Below are positions 52,437 through 61,304 of a stretch of DNA of 64,000 nt, piece by piece. The stretch lies in NCBI RefSeq assembly GCF_006715025.1, contig NZ_VFMK01000001.1, positions 2,170,001-2,234,000 of the forward strand, given 5' to 3'. The translations under genes and the position numbers were made by a program. Each line of letters starts with the position of its first letter. The stretch's first letter is position 1. The notes under the pieces were generated by a model that had not been told where the DNA came from, ran no database searches, and was given only the letters and a program-made list of their open reading frames with translations. The DNA comes from Serratia fonticola. Lineage in GTDB: Bacteria > Pseudomonadota > Gammaproteobacteria > Enterobacterales > Enterobacteriaceae.

Positions 52437-52470
52437 ATAAAAAAGCGGCCCATCGGGCCGCTTTTTTTTA
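52437..52470. terminator. Bidirectional terminator between fimA-like gene and pta
   Basis: A-tract, AGCGGCCC-atc-GGGCCGCT stem and T8 tail make a textbook intrinsic terminator that can work in both directions for the converging pilin and pta genes. Confidence 0.9.
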
Positions 52471-52516
52471 CCTGTAAGACGTCAAGAGGGTGCCAATGTC
52501 TGGCACCACAATATCA

Positions 52517-54676
52517 TCAGGCTTCGGCAGCCTGCGCATCAGCCTGCGCAGACTGGATCGCCGTCAACGCTACGGTATAAACGATATCGTCAACCAGAGC
52601 GCCACGCGACAGGTCGTTCACCGGCTTGCGCATGCCTTGCAGCATTGGCCCGATGGACACCAGATCGGCAGAACGTTGCACCGCTTTATAGGTAGTGTTA
52701 CCGGTGTTCAGATCTGGGAAGATGAACACGGTAGCTTTACCCGCAACCGGTGAATTAGGTGCCTTAGACTTGGCGACATCGGCCATGATGGCGGCGTCGT
52801 ACTGCAGTGGGCCGTCGATGATCAGATCTGGGCGTTTTTCCTGTGCCAGGCGAGTTGCTTCACGCACTTTCTCAACGTCGCTACCTGCACCGGAATTACC
52901 GGTAGAGTAGGAGATCATCGCGACACGAGGTTCGATTCCGAATGCGGCTGCGGAATCAGCAGATTGAATCGCGATTTCAGCCAACTGTTCGGCGGTAGGA
53001 TCCGGGTTGATTGCACAGTCGCCATAAACCAGAACCTGGTCAGGCAGCAGCATGAAGAACACGGAAGAAACCAATGAGCTACCCGGTGCGGTTTTGATCA
53101 ACTGCAACGGTGGGCGGATAGTGTTGGCCGTGGTGTGGACAGCACCGGAAACCAGACCGTCAACTTCACCTTTCTCCAACATCAGAGTGCCGAGAACCAC
53201 GTTGTCTTCCAACTGCTCGCGGGCAACGACTTCGGTCATCCCCTTGTTTTTACGCAGCTCCACCAGACGCGGCACATAGCGTTCACGCACAGCGACTGGA
53301 TCAACGATCTCAATACCTTTACCCAGTTCAACGCCTTGCGCAGCGGCCACACGCTTGATTTCTTCCGGGTTACCCAAAAGTACGCATTCTGCGATACCAC
53401 GCTCAGCACAAATGGCTGCCGCTTTAACGGTACGCGGTTCATCGCCTTCCGGCAGAACGATGCGTTTGCCTGCTTTACGCGCCAGTTCGGTCAATTCATA
53501 ACGGAACGCCGGTGGAGACAGACGGCGTGAACGCTCAGAGGTGGCAGTCAGTGAATCGATCCACTCGGCGTTGATGTGGCTTGCCACGTAGTTCTGTACT
53601 TTCTCAATGCGCTGATGGTCATCTGAAGGTACTTCCAGGTTGAAGCTCTGCAGGCTCAGCGAGGTCTGCCAGGTGTTGGTGTCAACCATGAATACCGGCA
53701 GACCGGTTTCAAATGCACGCTCACACAGCTTCTTGATGGAGGCATCGATTTCATACCCGCCGGTCAGCAGCAGTGCCCCGATCTCCACGCCATTCATCGC
53801 TGCCAGGCAGGCAGATACCAGCACGTCAGGGCGATCGGCAGAGGTAACCAACAAAGAGCCCGGGCGGAAGTGTTCCAGCATGTGCGGAATGCTGCGCGCG
53901 CAGAAGGTGACGGATTTTACGCGGCGGGTCATGATGTCGCCTTCGTTGATCACGCGTGCCTTCAGGTGGCGGGCCATATCGATGGCACGGGTCGCGATCA
54001 GATCGAAGCTCCATGGCACGCAACCCAGCACCGGCAGCGGGCTGTTGGCAAACAGCTGAGCGGGATCGACGTTGGCTACGCTGGCCTTGGTAGAATCGTC
54101 AAAGATTTCAGACAGGTCAGGGCGAGTACGACCCTGATCGTCCACCGGAGCGTTCAATTTGTTGATGATTACGCCGGTAATGTTTTTGTTCTTGCTACCG
54201 CCAAAGCTGGTGCGGGCCAGCTCGATACGTTCTTTCAACTGAGCCGGAGAGTCGTTACCCAGTGCCAGCACGAAGACAATTTCCGCGTTTAGCGTTTTGG
54301 CGATCTCATAGTTCAGTGCGCTGGCAAACTGATGTTTGCGCGTAGGCACCAGGCCTTCGATCAGCACCACTTCCGCATCTTTGGTGTTCTCGTGGTAGCG
54401 AGCCACGATCTCTTCCATCAGTACGTCTTGCTGGTTGGTGCTCAACAGGCTCTCGACGTAACTCATACGCAACGGTTCGGCCGCCGGAATGGTTGAGTTG
54501 CTGCGGATGATAGTGGTGGTCTGGTCGAGGGAATCACCGCCGGTGCGTGGCTGGGCAATCGGTTTGAATACGCTCAGACGAACGCCTTTCTGCTCCATAG
54601 AGCGGATGACACCCAGGCTGACGCTGGTCAGGCCGACGCTGGTGCCTGTGGGGATCAACATAATTGTACGTGACAC
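52517..54676 (-). CDS. pta: Pta, phosphate acetyltransferase
   Basis: This 719-residue long-form Pta has an N-terminal BioD-like P-loop domain (Pro-Thr-Gly-Thr-Ser-Val-Gly-Leu near residue 9), a central DRTGG domain and the C-terminal catalytic acetyltransferase domain (about 390-719). It converts acetyl-CoA and phosphate to acetyl phosphate. It starts with GTG, as does E. coli pta. It follows ackA on the same strand, separated by an ERIC element and a hairpin. Confidence 0.97.
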   Translation of the reverse strand: MSRTIMLIPTGTSVGLTSVSLGVIRSMEQKGVRLSVFKPIAQPRTGGDSLDQTTTIIRSNSTIPAAEPLRMSYVESLLSTNQQDVLMEEIVARYHENTKDAEVVLIEGLVPTRKHQFASALNYEIAKTLNAEIVFVLALGNDSPAQLKERIELARTSFGGSKNKNITGVIINKLNAPVDDQGRTRPDLSEIFDDSTKASVANVDPAQLFANSPLPVLGCVPWSFDLIATRAIDMARHLKARVINEGDIMTRRVKSVTFCARSIPHMLEHFRPGSLLVTSADRPDVLVSACLAAMNGVEIGALLLTGGYEIDASIKKLCERAFETGLPVFMVDTNTWQTSLSLQSFNLEVPSDDHQRIEKVQNYVASHINAEWIDSLTATSERSRRLSPPAFRYELTELARKAGKRIVLPEGDEPRTVKAAAICAERGIAECVLLGNPEEIKRVAAAQGVELGKGIEIVDPVAVRERYVPRLVELRKNKGMTEVVAREQLEDNVVLGTLMLEKGEVDGLVSGAVHTTANTIRPPLQLIKTAPGSSLVSSVFFMLLPDQVLVYGDCAINPDPTAEQLAEIAIQSADSAAAFGIEPRVAMISYSTGNSGAGSDVEKVREATRLAQEKRPDLIIDGPLQYDAAIMADVAKSKAPNSPVAGKATVFIFPDLNTGNTTYKAVQRSADLVSIGPMLQGMRKPVNDLSRGALVDDIVYTVALTAIQSAQADAQAAEA

Positions 54677-54711
54677 AGAATAGTCCTCTTCACGGTTGGT
54701 ATAGGTTTATT

Positions 54712-54829
54712 GCCCAAGTAGTTGAAGTTGCATCAAGGCGGCAAACGCGTGGCCCCAGGGAGTTTAGATAACCCAATGAGAGGGGGAACGCGTGCAGCCA
54801 ACATGGCTGCGGCTTCAAGTCTGAAGGCT
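54712..54829. repeat. ERIC element between ackA and pta
   Basis: About 118 bp with ERIC features: AGTTGAAGTTGCATCAAGGCG and GCGGCTTCAAGTCTGAAGG-like arms, GGCCCCAGGGAG core and GCAGCCAACATGGCTGCGG. It lies inside the ackA-pta operon, so it is part of the intercistronic RNA. Confidence 0.75.
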
Positions 54830-54860
54830 AAAACAACACCGCCAGCCTGGGCTGACGGTG
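54830..54860 (-). terminator. Attenuator-like terminator after ackA
   Basis: On the minus strand CACCGTCAGCC-ca-GGCTGGCGGTG is followed by TTGTTTT, 10 bp after the ackA stop. It is a good intrinsic terminator inside the operon and would make pta less expressed than ackA unless another promoter or read-through helps. Confidence 0.75.
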
Positions 54861-54869
54861 TGGAGAACA

Positions 54870-56072
54870 TTAAGCGGTCAGACGGGAAGCGTCTTGCGCG
54901 ATGACCAATTCTTCGTTGGTCGGGATTACCAGAGCCAGGCGGCTGCCATCTTTGGTGATGTTGCCAGACTTGCCGAAACGGGCAGCCAGGTTACGCTCGT
55001 GGTCGATCTCAAAGCCCAGTAGGCCCAGTTTGTCCAAGGTCAGCTCACGCACCATGGCAGCGTTCTCGCCGATACCACCGGTGAAGATCACGGCATCCAG
55101 ACGGCCTTCCATCAGGGCGCTATAAGCACCGATGTATTTGGCCAGACGGTGGCAGAAGACGTCCATTGCGCGCTTGGCATCGGCCTTGGTGGCGTAGTTG
55201 TCTTCAACATAACGGCAATCGCTGGTGACTTCGGTCAGGCCCAGCAGGCCAGATTCTTTGGTCAGCATTTTGTTGATCTGATCAACACTCATGCCCATCG
55301 CGTCGTGCAGATGGAAGATAATGGCTGGATCGATGTCACCGCTACGGGTACCCATCACCAGGCCTTCCAGTGGGGTCAACCCCATGGACGTATCGACACA
55401 TTTACCGTTGCGTACTGCACTGACAGAACCGCCATTACCCAAGTGACAGGTAATGATGTTTACGTCTTCTACCGGCTTGTTCAGCATCTTCGCGGCTTCT
55501 TGCGTCACATAGAAGTGGCTGGTGCCGTGTGCGCCGTAGCGGCGAACGCCGTGGTCGCGGTACAGGCTGTATGGCAGGGCATACAGGTAAGATTCTTCCG
55601 GCATAGTCTGATGGAACGCGGTGTCGAAGACGGCAACGTTTTTATCAGCCAGATTCGGGAAGGATTTCAATGCTTCGGCGATACCGATCAGGTGGGCTGG
55701 GTTATGCAGTGGTGCAAATGGCACCGAATCTTTGATACCCTGCAGGACTTCATCGTTGATCACGGCAGAAGCAGTGAACTTCTCGCCGCCGTGCACGATA
55801 CGGTGGCCGATAGCGGTCAACTGTGCAGAAAGCTCTGGTTTTTGTGCCAGAATAGTATTAACAATAAAGTTCAGCGCTTCGCTGTGTGCTGCACCGGCAC
55901 CCAGTGCCGCTTCTTGTTTACCGCCATCCATTTTCCATTTGATGCGGGCTTCTGGAAGGTGGAAGCACTCGGCAAGGCCTGAGAGGTGTTCTTCACCGTT
56001 GATAGCATCGATGATGGCGAATTTCAGAGAAGAACTGCCGCAGTTAAGAACCAGTACTAGCTTACTCGACAT
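54870..56072 (-). CDS. ackA: AckA, acetate kinase
   Basis: The protein has 400 residues. The acetokinase signature Val-Leu-Asn-Cys-Gly-Ser-Ser-Ser-Leu-Lys lies at residues 7-16. The second signature (His-Arg-Ile-Val-His-Gly-Gly near residue 87) and the adenosine-binding Gly-Gly-Ile-Gly-Glu-Asn region near residue 330 are present. It makes acetate and ATP from acetyl phosphate. It is first in the operon with pta. The 416 bp upstream to yfbV holds its promoter. Confidence 0.97.
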   Translation of the reverse strand: MSSKLVLVLNCGSSSLKFAIIDAINGEEHLSGLAECFHLPEARIKWKMDGGKQEAALGAGAAHSEALNFIVNTILAQKPELSAQLTAIGHRIVHGGEKFTASAVINDEVLQGIKDSVPFAPLHNPAHLIGIAEALKSFPNLADKNVAVFDTAFHQTMPEESYLYALPYSLYRDHGVRRYGAHGTSHFYVTQEAAKMLNKPVEDVNIITCHLGNGGSVSAVRNGKCVDTSMGLTPLEGLVMGTRSGDIDPAIIFHLHDAMGMSVDQINKMLTKESGLLGLTEVTSDCRYVEDNYATKADAKRAMDVFCHRLAKYIGAYSALMEGRLDAVIFTGGIGENAAMVRELTLDKLGLLGFEIDHERNLAARFGKSGNITKDGSRLALVIPTNEELVIAQDASRLTA

Positions 56073-56488
56073 GGAAGTACCTACTTAATAGTTCGTGTTG
56101 GTATAAGGAAGACCCAAAACACATGGTGAATAAATCGTCAATCAGACAACAAGCGTAGCGCATAATGCCGTTGACATTTATGATAAACATCATGTCAGTT
56201 ACATAAAGGACACAATGGTGAAAAAACCGTTGATTGCTCCGCGGTTTAAGTAATTCTGATTTTAGTCTCTCCAACGGATACCAAGACAGCCAACAGCGCT
56301 GAAACTTGCCAGGCGAGAGAGAACAGGGCTAAAAGTTGACAGATTTCATGTCATCTTCTACCGGCCACAAGGCCGGCTTAGGATACCGATAGCCTGCAGC
56401 AAACACAAAATAAATTTAAAGCTTCAACTTTTTTGTTAGTGTGTTTGTAAGATTATTTGATTTTTCATACGTGAAGTTGAGGTGCGCG
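56073..56488. promoter_or_regulatory. Divergent ackA/yfbV spacer
   Basis: 416 bp with promoters for both genes expected. A perfect hairpin CCGGCC-acaa-GGCCGG lies at 56361-56376. No operator was identified with confidence. The short frame at 56062-56274 is not coding by appearance. Confidence 0.4.
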
Positions 56489-56944
56489 ATGACGAGCAGA
56501 CCATCCGGCTCCGTAAGCTGGTTTCAGATTTTCCAGCGCGGGCAGCATTACATGAAAACCTGGCCATCAGACAAACGGCTTGCTCCGGTTTTCCCTGAGA
56601 ACCGCGTCGCGCGTGCTACCCGCTTTGCCGTTCGCTTTATGCCTCCGTTGGCAATATTTACGCTGACCTGGCAGATTGCCCTTGGCGGCCAGCTTGGTCC
56701 GGCGATCGCCACGGCGCTGTTTGCCTGCAGCCTGCCAATGCAAGGCTTGTGGTGGCTTGGCCGCCGTTCCGTGACGCCGTTGCCACCAACCTTATTACAG
56801 TGGTTCCATGAAGTGCGTAACAAGTTGGCGGAGGCCGGACAGGCCGTTGCCCCCGTAGAAGGTACACCGACTTATCAGGCACTGGCGGATGTGCTGAAAC
56901 GTGCATTCAAGCAACTGGATAAAACCTTCCTGGACGATCTTTAA
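56489..56944 (+). CDS. yfbV: YfbV, UPF0208 membrane protein
   Basis: This 151-residue inner-membrane protein has two hydrophobic segments (about residues 47-64 and 72-88), the size and sequence of E. coli YfbV. E. coli YfbV affects chromosome Ter macrodomain insulation. GAGGTG precedes the ATG at 56489; the upstream frame from 56441 lacks a ribosome site. Confidence 0.94.
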   Translation: MTSRPSGSVSWFQIFQRGQHYMKTWPSDKRLAPVFPENRVARATRFAVRFMPPLAIFTLTWQIALGGQLGPAIATALFACSLPMQGLWWLGRRSVTPLPPTLLQWFHEVRNKLAEAGQAVAPVEGTPTYQALADVLKRAFKQLDKTFLDDL

Positions 56945-57040
56945 GTGCCACAGGGCCGGGACCTCTCCGGCCTACAATTACCTCGTTAATTTTTAGCCTA
57001 TTGGTCTAATCATCATGTGGGATTACTGGCTTGGCACCGC

Positions 57041-57228
57041 TATACCCAATGCATTTCAAGTTGTCGCCAGGCACCCAGCTCAATCATCCCCAGGCGCTTA
57101 CTTTTGTAAGTGACGAGGATAATCTGTCAGGAACGGCTTTGAACGCTGTACACAGCGGCCCCGTAAGGGGTAAGGCCCGAATGGCTATATGCAGGTCAAA
57201 CGCTAAAGCTTGAAAGGCGACGGGTATA
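57041..57228. repeat. ERIC element carrying the same internal insertion
   Basis: The ends are TATACCCAATGCATTTCAAG and CTTGAAAGGCGACGGGTATA, both perfect ERIC-type termini. The core AATCATCCCCAGGCGCTTAC is followed by an inserted segment (about 57121-57195) with CTGTCAGGAACGGCTTTGAAC and CGGCCCCGTAAGGGG. That segment is nearly identical to the insertion in the element at 17699-17905. Confidence 0.8.
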
Positions 57229-57327
57229 AACCCGGTTCAAATCAAAGAAAGCTCTAGTTGTGATTCCACGCCATAATGAAGTCATGCGATGCTCTCATCA
57301 ATTTGCAGAACTGAGGAATATGAAGAA

Positions 57328-57822
57328 ATGGAAATGACTAACGCCCAACGTTTGATCCTGTCGAATCAGTACAAGATGATGACCATGCTCGATCCGGATA
57401 ATGCCGATCGTTATCGCCGTTTGCAGACCATCATTGAGCGTGGTTTTGGCCTGCAAATGCGTGAACTGGATCGGGACTTTGGCGAGATGAGTGAAGAAGT
57501 GTGCCGCACCATCATCAACATCATGGAAATGCACCATGCGCTTCAGGTGTCCTGGGAAAATCTCAAGGATCGTCAAGGGCTGGATGCACGCCGTCTGGCG
57601 TTTCTGGGGTTTGATGCGGCCACTGAAGCACGCTACCTGAGTTATGTTCGCTTCCTGGTGAGCACCGAGGGGCGTTATACGCATTTCGATTCCGGCAGCC
57701 ACGGTTTTAATGCCCAAACCAAAATGTGGGAAAAATACCAACGTATGTTGGCAATCTGGTTATCTTGCCCTCGCCAGTACCATTTGAGTGCCGTTGAGAT
57801 TGCACAAATTATTAACGCCTGA
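57328..57822 (+). CDS. yfbU: YfbU family protein
   Basis: The protein has 164 residues and is almost the same as E. coli YfbU from Met-Glu-Met-Thr-Asn-Ala-Gln to Gln-Ile-Ile-Asn-Ala. It is a conserved all-helical protein; overproduction is linked to cell death in E. coli, but its natural role is unclear. The ATG at 57328 matches the known start. Confidence 0.95.
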   Translation: MEMTNAQRLILSNQYKMMTMLDPDNADRYRRLQTIIERGFGLQMRELDRDFGEMSEEVCRTIINIMEMHHALQVSWENLKDRQGLDARRLAFLGFDAATEARYLSYVRFLVSTEGRYTHFDSGSHGFNAQTKMWEKYQRMLAIWLSCPRQYHLSAVEIAQIINA

Positions 57823-57900
57823 TATCCCTGATCCTGTGATCACTGCGGTAACTCGCGTTGCCGTTTGTAAGATACTGAGAGTTAACATAAGAGGTTTGCT

Positions 57901-58557
57901 GTGGATTGTAAGGGTTTTCTGTTCGATCTTGATGGAACATTGGTTGATTCATTGCCGGCTGTGGAACGCGCCTGGACTCGCTGGGCTGAGCGTCACGGAA
58001 TTGACGCGCAAGAGGTGCTGGATTTTATCCACGGAAAACAGGCGATCACTTCGCTGCGTCATTTTTTGCCTAATGCCACAGAGGCGGAACTGCAGCACGA
58101 ATTTGCGTTGCTGGAACAGGTGGAAGCGCAGGATACCGAAGGCGTTCTCGCATTGCCTGGTGCTCAGGCTCTGCTGGATCAGCTCAATAAATTGGCGATC
58201 CCCTGGGCTATCGTCACCTCAGGTTCTGTTCCGGTAGCCAGTGCGCGCCGTATCGCCGGTGGTTTGCCGCATCCTGAGGTGTTTATTACCTGTGAATTGG
58301 TCAAGCATGGGAAACCGCAGCCGGACGCCTATCTGTTAGGGGCTGAACGTCTTGGCCTGGCCCCGCAAGAGTGTGTCGTGGTGGAAGATGCCCCCGCCGG
58401 GATCCTCTCTGGTCTGGCTGCCGGGTGCCAGGTGATTGCCGTCAACGCACCTGCGCAATCGCCAAAATTGGATCAGGTGGATTTGATCCTCTCGTCACTC
58501 GCCCAGATCAAGGTCACCAAAACGGCGCTGGGTGCACATATCGAACTTGTTGCTTAA
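57901..58557 (+). CDS. yfbT: YfbT/HxpA, HAD-family sugar phosphatase
   Basis: This 218-residue HAD phosphatase has the catalytic Asp9-Leu-Asp11-Gly-Thr motif and the later motifs Thr-Ser-Gly, Lys-(Pro)-Gln-Pro-Asp and Val-Val-Glu-Asp-Ala. E. coli YfbT removes phosphate from several hexitol and sugar phosphates. GTG start with AAGAGG upstream. Confidence 0.94.
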   Translation: MDCKGFLFDLDGTLVDSLPAVERAWTRWAERHGIDAQEVLDFIHGKQAITSLRHFLPNATEAELQHEFALLEQVEAQDTEGVLALPGAQALLDQLNKLAIPWAIVTSGSVPVASARRIAGGLPHPEVFITCELVKHGKPQPDAYLLGAERLGLAPQECVVVEDAPAGILSGLAAGCQVIAVNAPAQSPKLDQVDLILSSLAQIKVTKTALGAHIELVA

Positions 58558-58585
58558 TCGGTATTTTCTTCCCTCAAATTGATTA

Positions 58586-58611
58586 GACCCTGCATATGCG
58601 GGGTTTTTTTA
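58586..58611 (+). terminator. Terminator after yfbT
   Basis: ACCCTGCATATGCGGGG followed by seven T residues is a clear intrinsic terminator, 30 bp after yfbT. Confidence 0.88.
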
Positions 58612-58654
58612 TGCTAATTTTTAAGCCCTGGGATCACTGCCGGACGAGGCCGCC

Positions 58655-60487
58655 TTGAACAGCGAATTACTTTGGGTTCTGTTTTTACTGTTTATAGCCA
58701 TTGTGCTGTTTACTACCAACAAGTTACGCATGGATGTGGTCGCGCTGCTGGTGATCATCGCGTTTGTGCTGAGTGGCACTTTGAGCCTGCAGGAAGCAAC
58801 GGTCGGTTTCAGCGATCCTAACGTTATCCTGATCGCTGCCCTGTTTGTGATTGGCGAAGGATTAGTGCGCACGGGCGTTGCTTACCAGGTGGGGGACTGG
58901 TTGGTGAAAGTCGCTGGCAGCAGCGAAACCAAGATGTTAGCGCTGCTGATGTTTACCGTTGCCGGGCTTGGCGCCTTTATGAGCTCAACCGGCGTGGTGG
59001 CGATCTTCATTCCCGTGGTGCTCAGCGTGGCAGTTCGCATGAAAATCTCACCAGGGCGGTTAATGATGCCGCTGAGTTTTGCGGGCTTGATCAGCGGTAT
59101 GATGACCTTGGTGGCGACACCACCGAATATGGTGGTGAACAGTGAGCTGGTGCGTGAAGGCCTTGCCGGTTTTGGTTTCTTTGGCGTTACGCCAGTCGGC
59201 CTGGTGGTGTTATTGCTGGGCGTCGGCTATATGCTGATTGCGCGCCGTTGGCTGGGTGACAGCGGCAGTACCAAAAGCAAAGTCACCTGGCAGCGCCGCA
59301 CGTTCCGCGATTTGATCCGCGACTATAAGTTAACCGGTCGAGCGCGTCGTCTGGCGATCCGCAGTGGTTCGCCAATGATTGGCCGCTCGCTGGATGAGTT
59401 GCACCTGCGTGCCCGCTACAGCGCTAACGTCATTGGTATTGAGCGTTGGAAGCGCTTTCGCCGGGTAATGATCAGCGCTTTTGGCAGCACCGAACTGCGG
59501 GAAGGGGATGTGCTGTTGATCGATATGACGGATTGTGATGTCGATCTGCGTCAGTTCTGCAGCGAGCAATTACTGGAGCCGATGGTATTGCGCGGTGAGT
59601 ATTTTTCTGAACAATCCCGTAACGTCGGGATGGCAGAAGTTTCGCTCATTCCTGATTCTGCCCTGTTAGGGAAAAGCGTTCGTGATGCCGGTTTCCGTAG
59701 CCGTTATGACCTTAACGTGGTGGGTATTCGCCGCAACGGTGAAACGCTGGAAGGCAAGCTGGTGGATGAACCGATGGGATTGGGAGATATCCTGCTGGTG
59801 ATTGGCGACTGGAAGGCGATCCGTCAGTTGCAGGCCAAAACGCATGACTTCATCGTACTGAATCTGCCAGCGGAAGTGGACGAAGTTGCCCCGGCGATCA
59901 ATCAGGCTCCCCACGCCTTGTTCTGTCTGGCGCTGATGGTGGCCATGATGCTGACCGATGAGATCCCCAATCCGATTGCCGCATTGATTGCCTGTCTGCT
60001 GATGGGGCGCTTTCGCTGCATTGATATGGAGAGTGCTTATAAAGCCATCCATTGGCCAAGTATCATTTTGATCGTCGGTATGATGCCATTTGCTCAGGCG
60101 TTGCAGAAAACCGGCGGGGTGGATTTGATCGTGCAGGGCCTGATGGATGTTGCCGGAGACGCAGGGCCACGCGTGATGCTGGTTTGCCTGTTTGTACTGT
60201 GTGCCACCATTGGGTTGTTTATCTCCAACACCGCTACGGCGGTATTGATGGCGCCGATAGCCATTGCTGCAGCGCATAAGATGGGGGTATCGCCATACCC
60301 GTTTGCCATGATTATCGCCATTGCGGCCTCGGCCGCCTTTATGACTCCCGTGTCTTCACCGGTTAATACTTTGGTACTAGGGCCAGGTAACTACAAGTTT
60401 GGCGATTTTGTCAAAATGGGCGTGCCGTTTACCATCTTGGTGATGATTGTCAGCGTGATTGTGGTGCCGTGGTTGTATGCGTTTTAG
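58655..60487 (+). CDS. yfbS: YfbS, SLC13/DASS-family transporter with RCK_C domains
   Basis: The protein has 610 residues. Membrane helices in two blocks (about 1-195 and 400-610) flank a cytoplasmic region with two RCK_C/TrkA-C domains (about 205-385). The block Phe-Met-Ser-Ser-Thr-Gly-Val-Val-Ala-Ile-Phe and its later counterpart Phe-Ile-Ser-Asn-Thr-Ala-Thr-Ala are family transport motifs. The likely cargo is an anion such as sulfate or a dicarboxylate; unproven. The TTG start aligns with E. coli YfbS. Confidence 0.92.
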   Translation: MNSELLWVLFLLFIAIVLFTTNKLRMDVVALLVIIAFVLSGTLSLQEATVGFSDPNVILIAALFVIGEGLVRTGVAYQVGDWLVKVAGSSETKMLALLMFTVAGLGAFMSSTGVVAIFIPVVLSVAVRMKISPGRLMMPLSFAGLISGMMTLVATPPNMVVNSELVREGLAGFGFFGVTPVGLVVLLLGVGYMLIARRWLGDSGSTKSKVTWQRRTFRDLIRDYKLTGRARRLAIRSGSPMIGRSLDELHLRARYSANVIGIERWKRFRRVMISAFGSTELREGDVLLIDMTDCDVDLRQFCSEQLLEPMVLRGEYFSEQSRNVGMAEVSLIPDSALLGKSVRDAGFRSRYDLNVVGIRRNGETLEGKLVDEPMGLGDILLVIGDWKAIRQLQAKTHDFIVLNLPAEVDEVAPAINQAPHALFCLALMVAMMLTDEIPNPIAALIACLLMGRFRCIDMESAYKAIHWPSIILIVGMMPFAQALQKTGGVDLIVQGLMDVAGDAGPRVMLVCLFVLCATIGLFISNTATAVLMAPIAIAAAHKMGVSPYPFAMIIAIAASAAFMTPVSSPVNTLVLGPGNYKFGDFVKMGVPFTILVMIVSVIVVPWLYAF

Positions 60488-60511
60488 GCCCGATACCGGG
60501 CCGGGGAGTGA

Positions 60512-61111
60512 TTACAGCGGGGAATCGCTACTGATCTCATCCAAGGAAAGGCTAAAGCTGGGAATAAAGACGTCCATAAAATAGTCCATTTCTGGGCTAT
60601 GGCGTAGCTGGAGCGTTTTTTCCAGGCGTGCTTTAGCCAGTTTGAATTCATTATTACCCGCAGACAATTCTTCAAGGCATTTCAGGTAGGCGCACAATGC
60701 GTCTGCCTGCTTCACAATCAGTTTTTCATCTTCACTGTAATAGTGCTCATCCAGAATCGAGCGGAAATCGTTTTGTAATTCTTTAGGGATCATCTCGAGT
60801 AATTTTTGCTGGGCAACTTTCTCGATCTTTTTGTATTCATGAGCAATCTGCGGATTGTAATACTTGATAGGCGTTGGCATGTCACCGGTCAGCACCTCGC
60901 TGGCGTCGTGATACATTGCCAGCAGCGCGACGCGTTCGGTGTTCAGGTTGCCGTTAAATTTGCGGTTTTTGATCACCGCCAGGGCGTGGGCAACGAAGGC
61001 GACCTGCAGACTGTGCTCGGAAACGTTCTCGGTACGTACGTTGCGCATCAGCGGCCAGCGGTTAATCAGTTTTAAGCGGGAAAGGTGGGCAAAGAAGTGG
61101 CTCTGGCTCAT
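60512..61111 (-). CDS. yfbR: YfbR, 5'-deoxynucleotidase
   Basis: This 199-residue HD-domain phosphohydrolase has metal ligands His33 and the His68-Asp69 pair in Tyr-His-Asp-Ala-Ser-Glu, followed by Thr-Gly-Asp-Met-Pro-Thr-Pro. It dephosphorylates deoxyribonucleoside 5'-monophosphates. It converges on yfbS; a GGCCCG/CGGGCC hairpin lies between. Confidence 0.95.
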   Translation of the reverse strand: MSQSHFFAHLSRLKLINRWPLMRNVRTENVSEHSLQVAFVAHALAVIKNRKFNGNLNTERVALLAMYHDASEVLTGDMPTPIKYYNPQIAHEYKKIEKVAQQKLLEMIPKELQNDFRSILDEHYYSEDEKLIVKQADALCAYLKCLEELSAGNNEFKLAKARLEKTLQLRHSPEMDYFMDVFIPSFSLSLDEISSDSPL

Positions 61112-61280
61112 GGTGCTCTCTCTACAACGGCAAGTGAGACCATTATACGCGTCATTCTTGACGCTGTATCTGTGTCGCCGCCGACATAAGGCTTTAAAGT
61201 ATCTATCCTATGGATTTTCATTTGGTCGCTCTAGCGTATTTGTATCTTTCTGCCAGGCGATTCGTTCAGGGGGAAAGAGC

Positions 61281-61300
61281 GCAGCGAACTGCGCCCGTCA
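61281..61300 (-). terminator. Hairpin after alaA
   Basis: GCGCAG-cgaa-CTGCGC sits just past the alaA stop and is followed on the minus strand by TCTTTCC. It is a weak terminator candidate. Confidence 0.45.
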
Positions 61301-61304
61301 ATCA

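Noticed and set aside
55149..55982. 277-codon open frame on the plus strand opposite ackA
   Set aside because: It is the antisense shadow of a clear acetate kinase gene and has no family resemblance or ribosome site.
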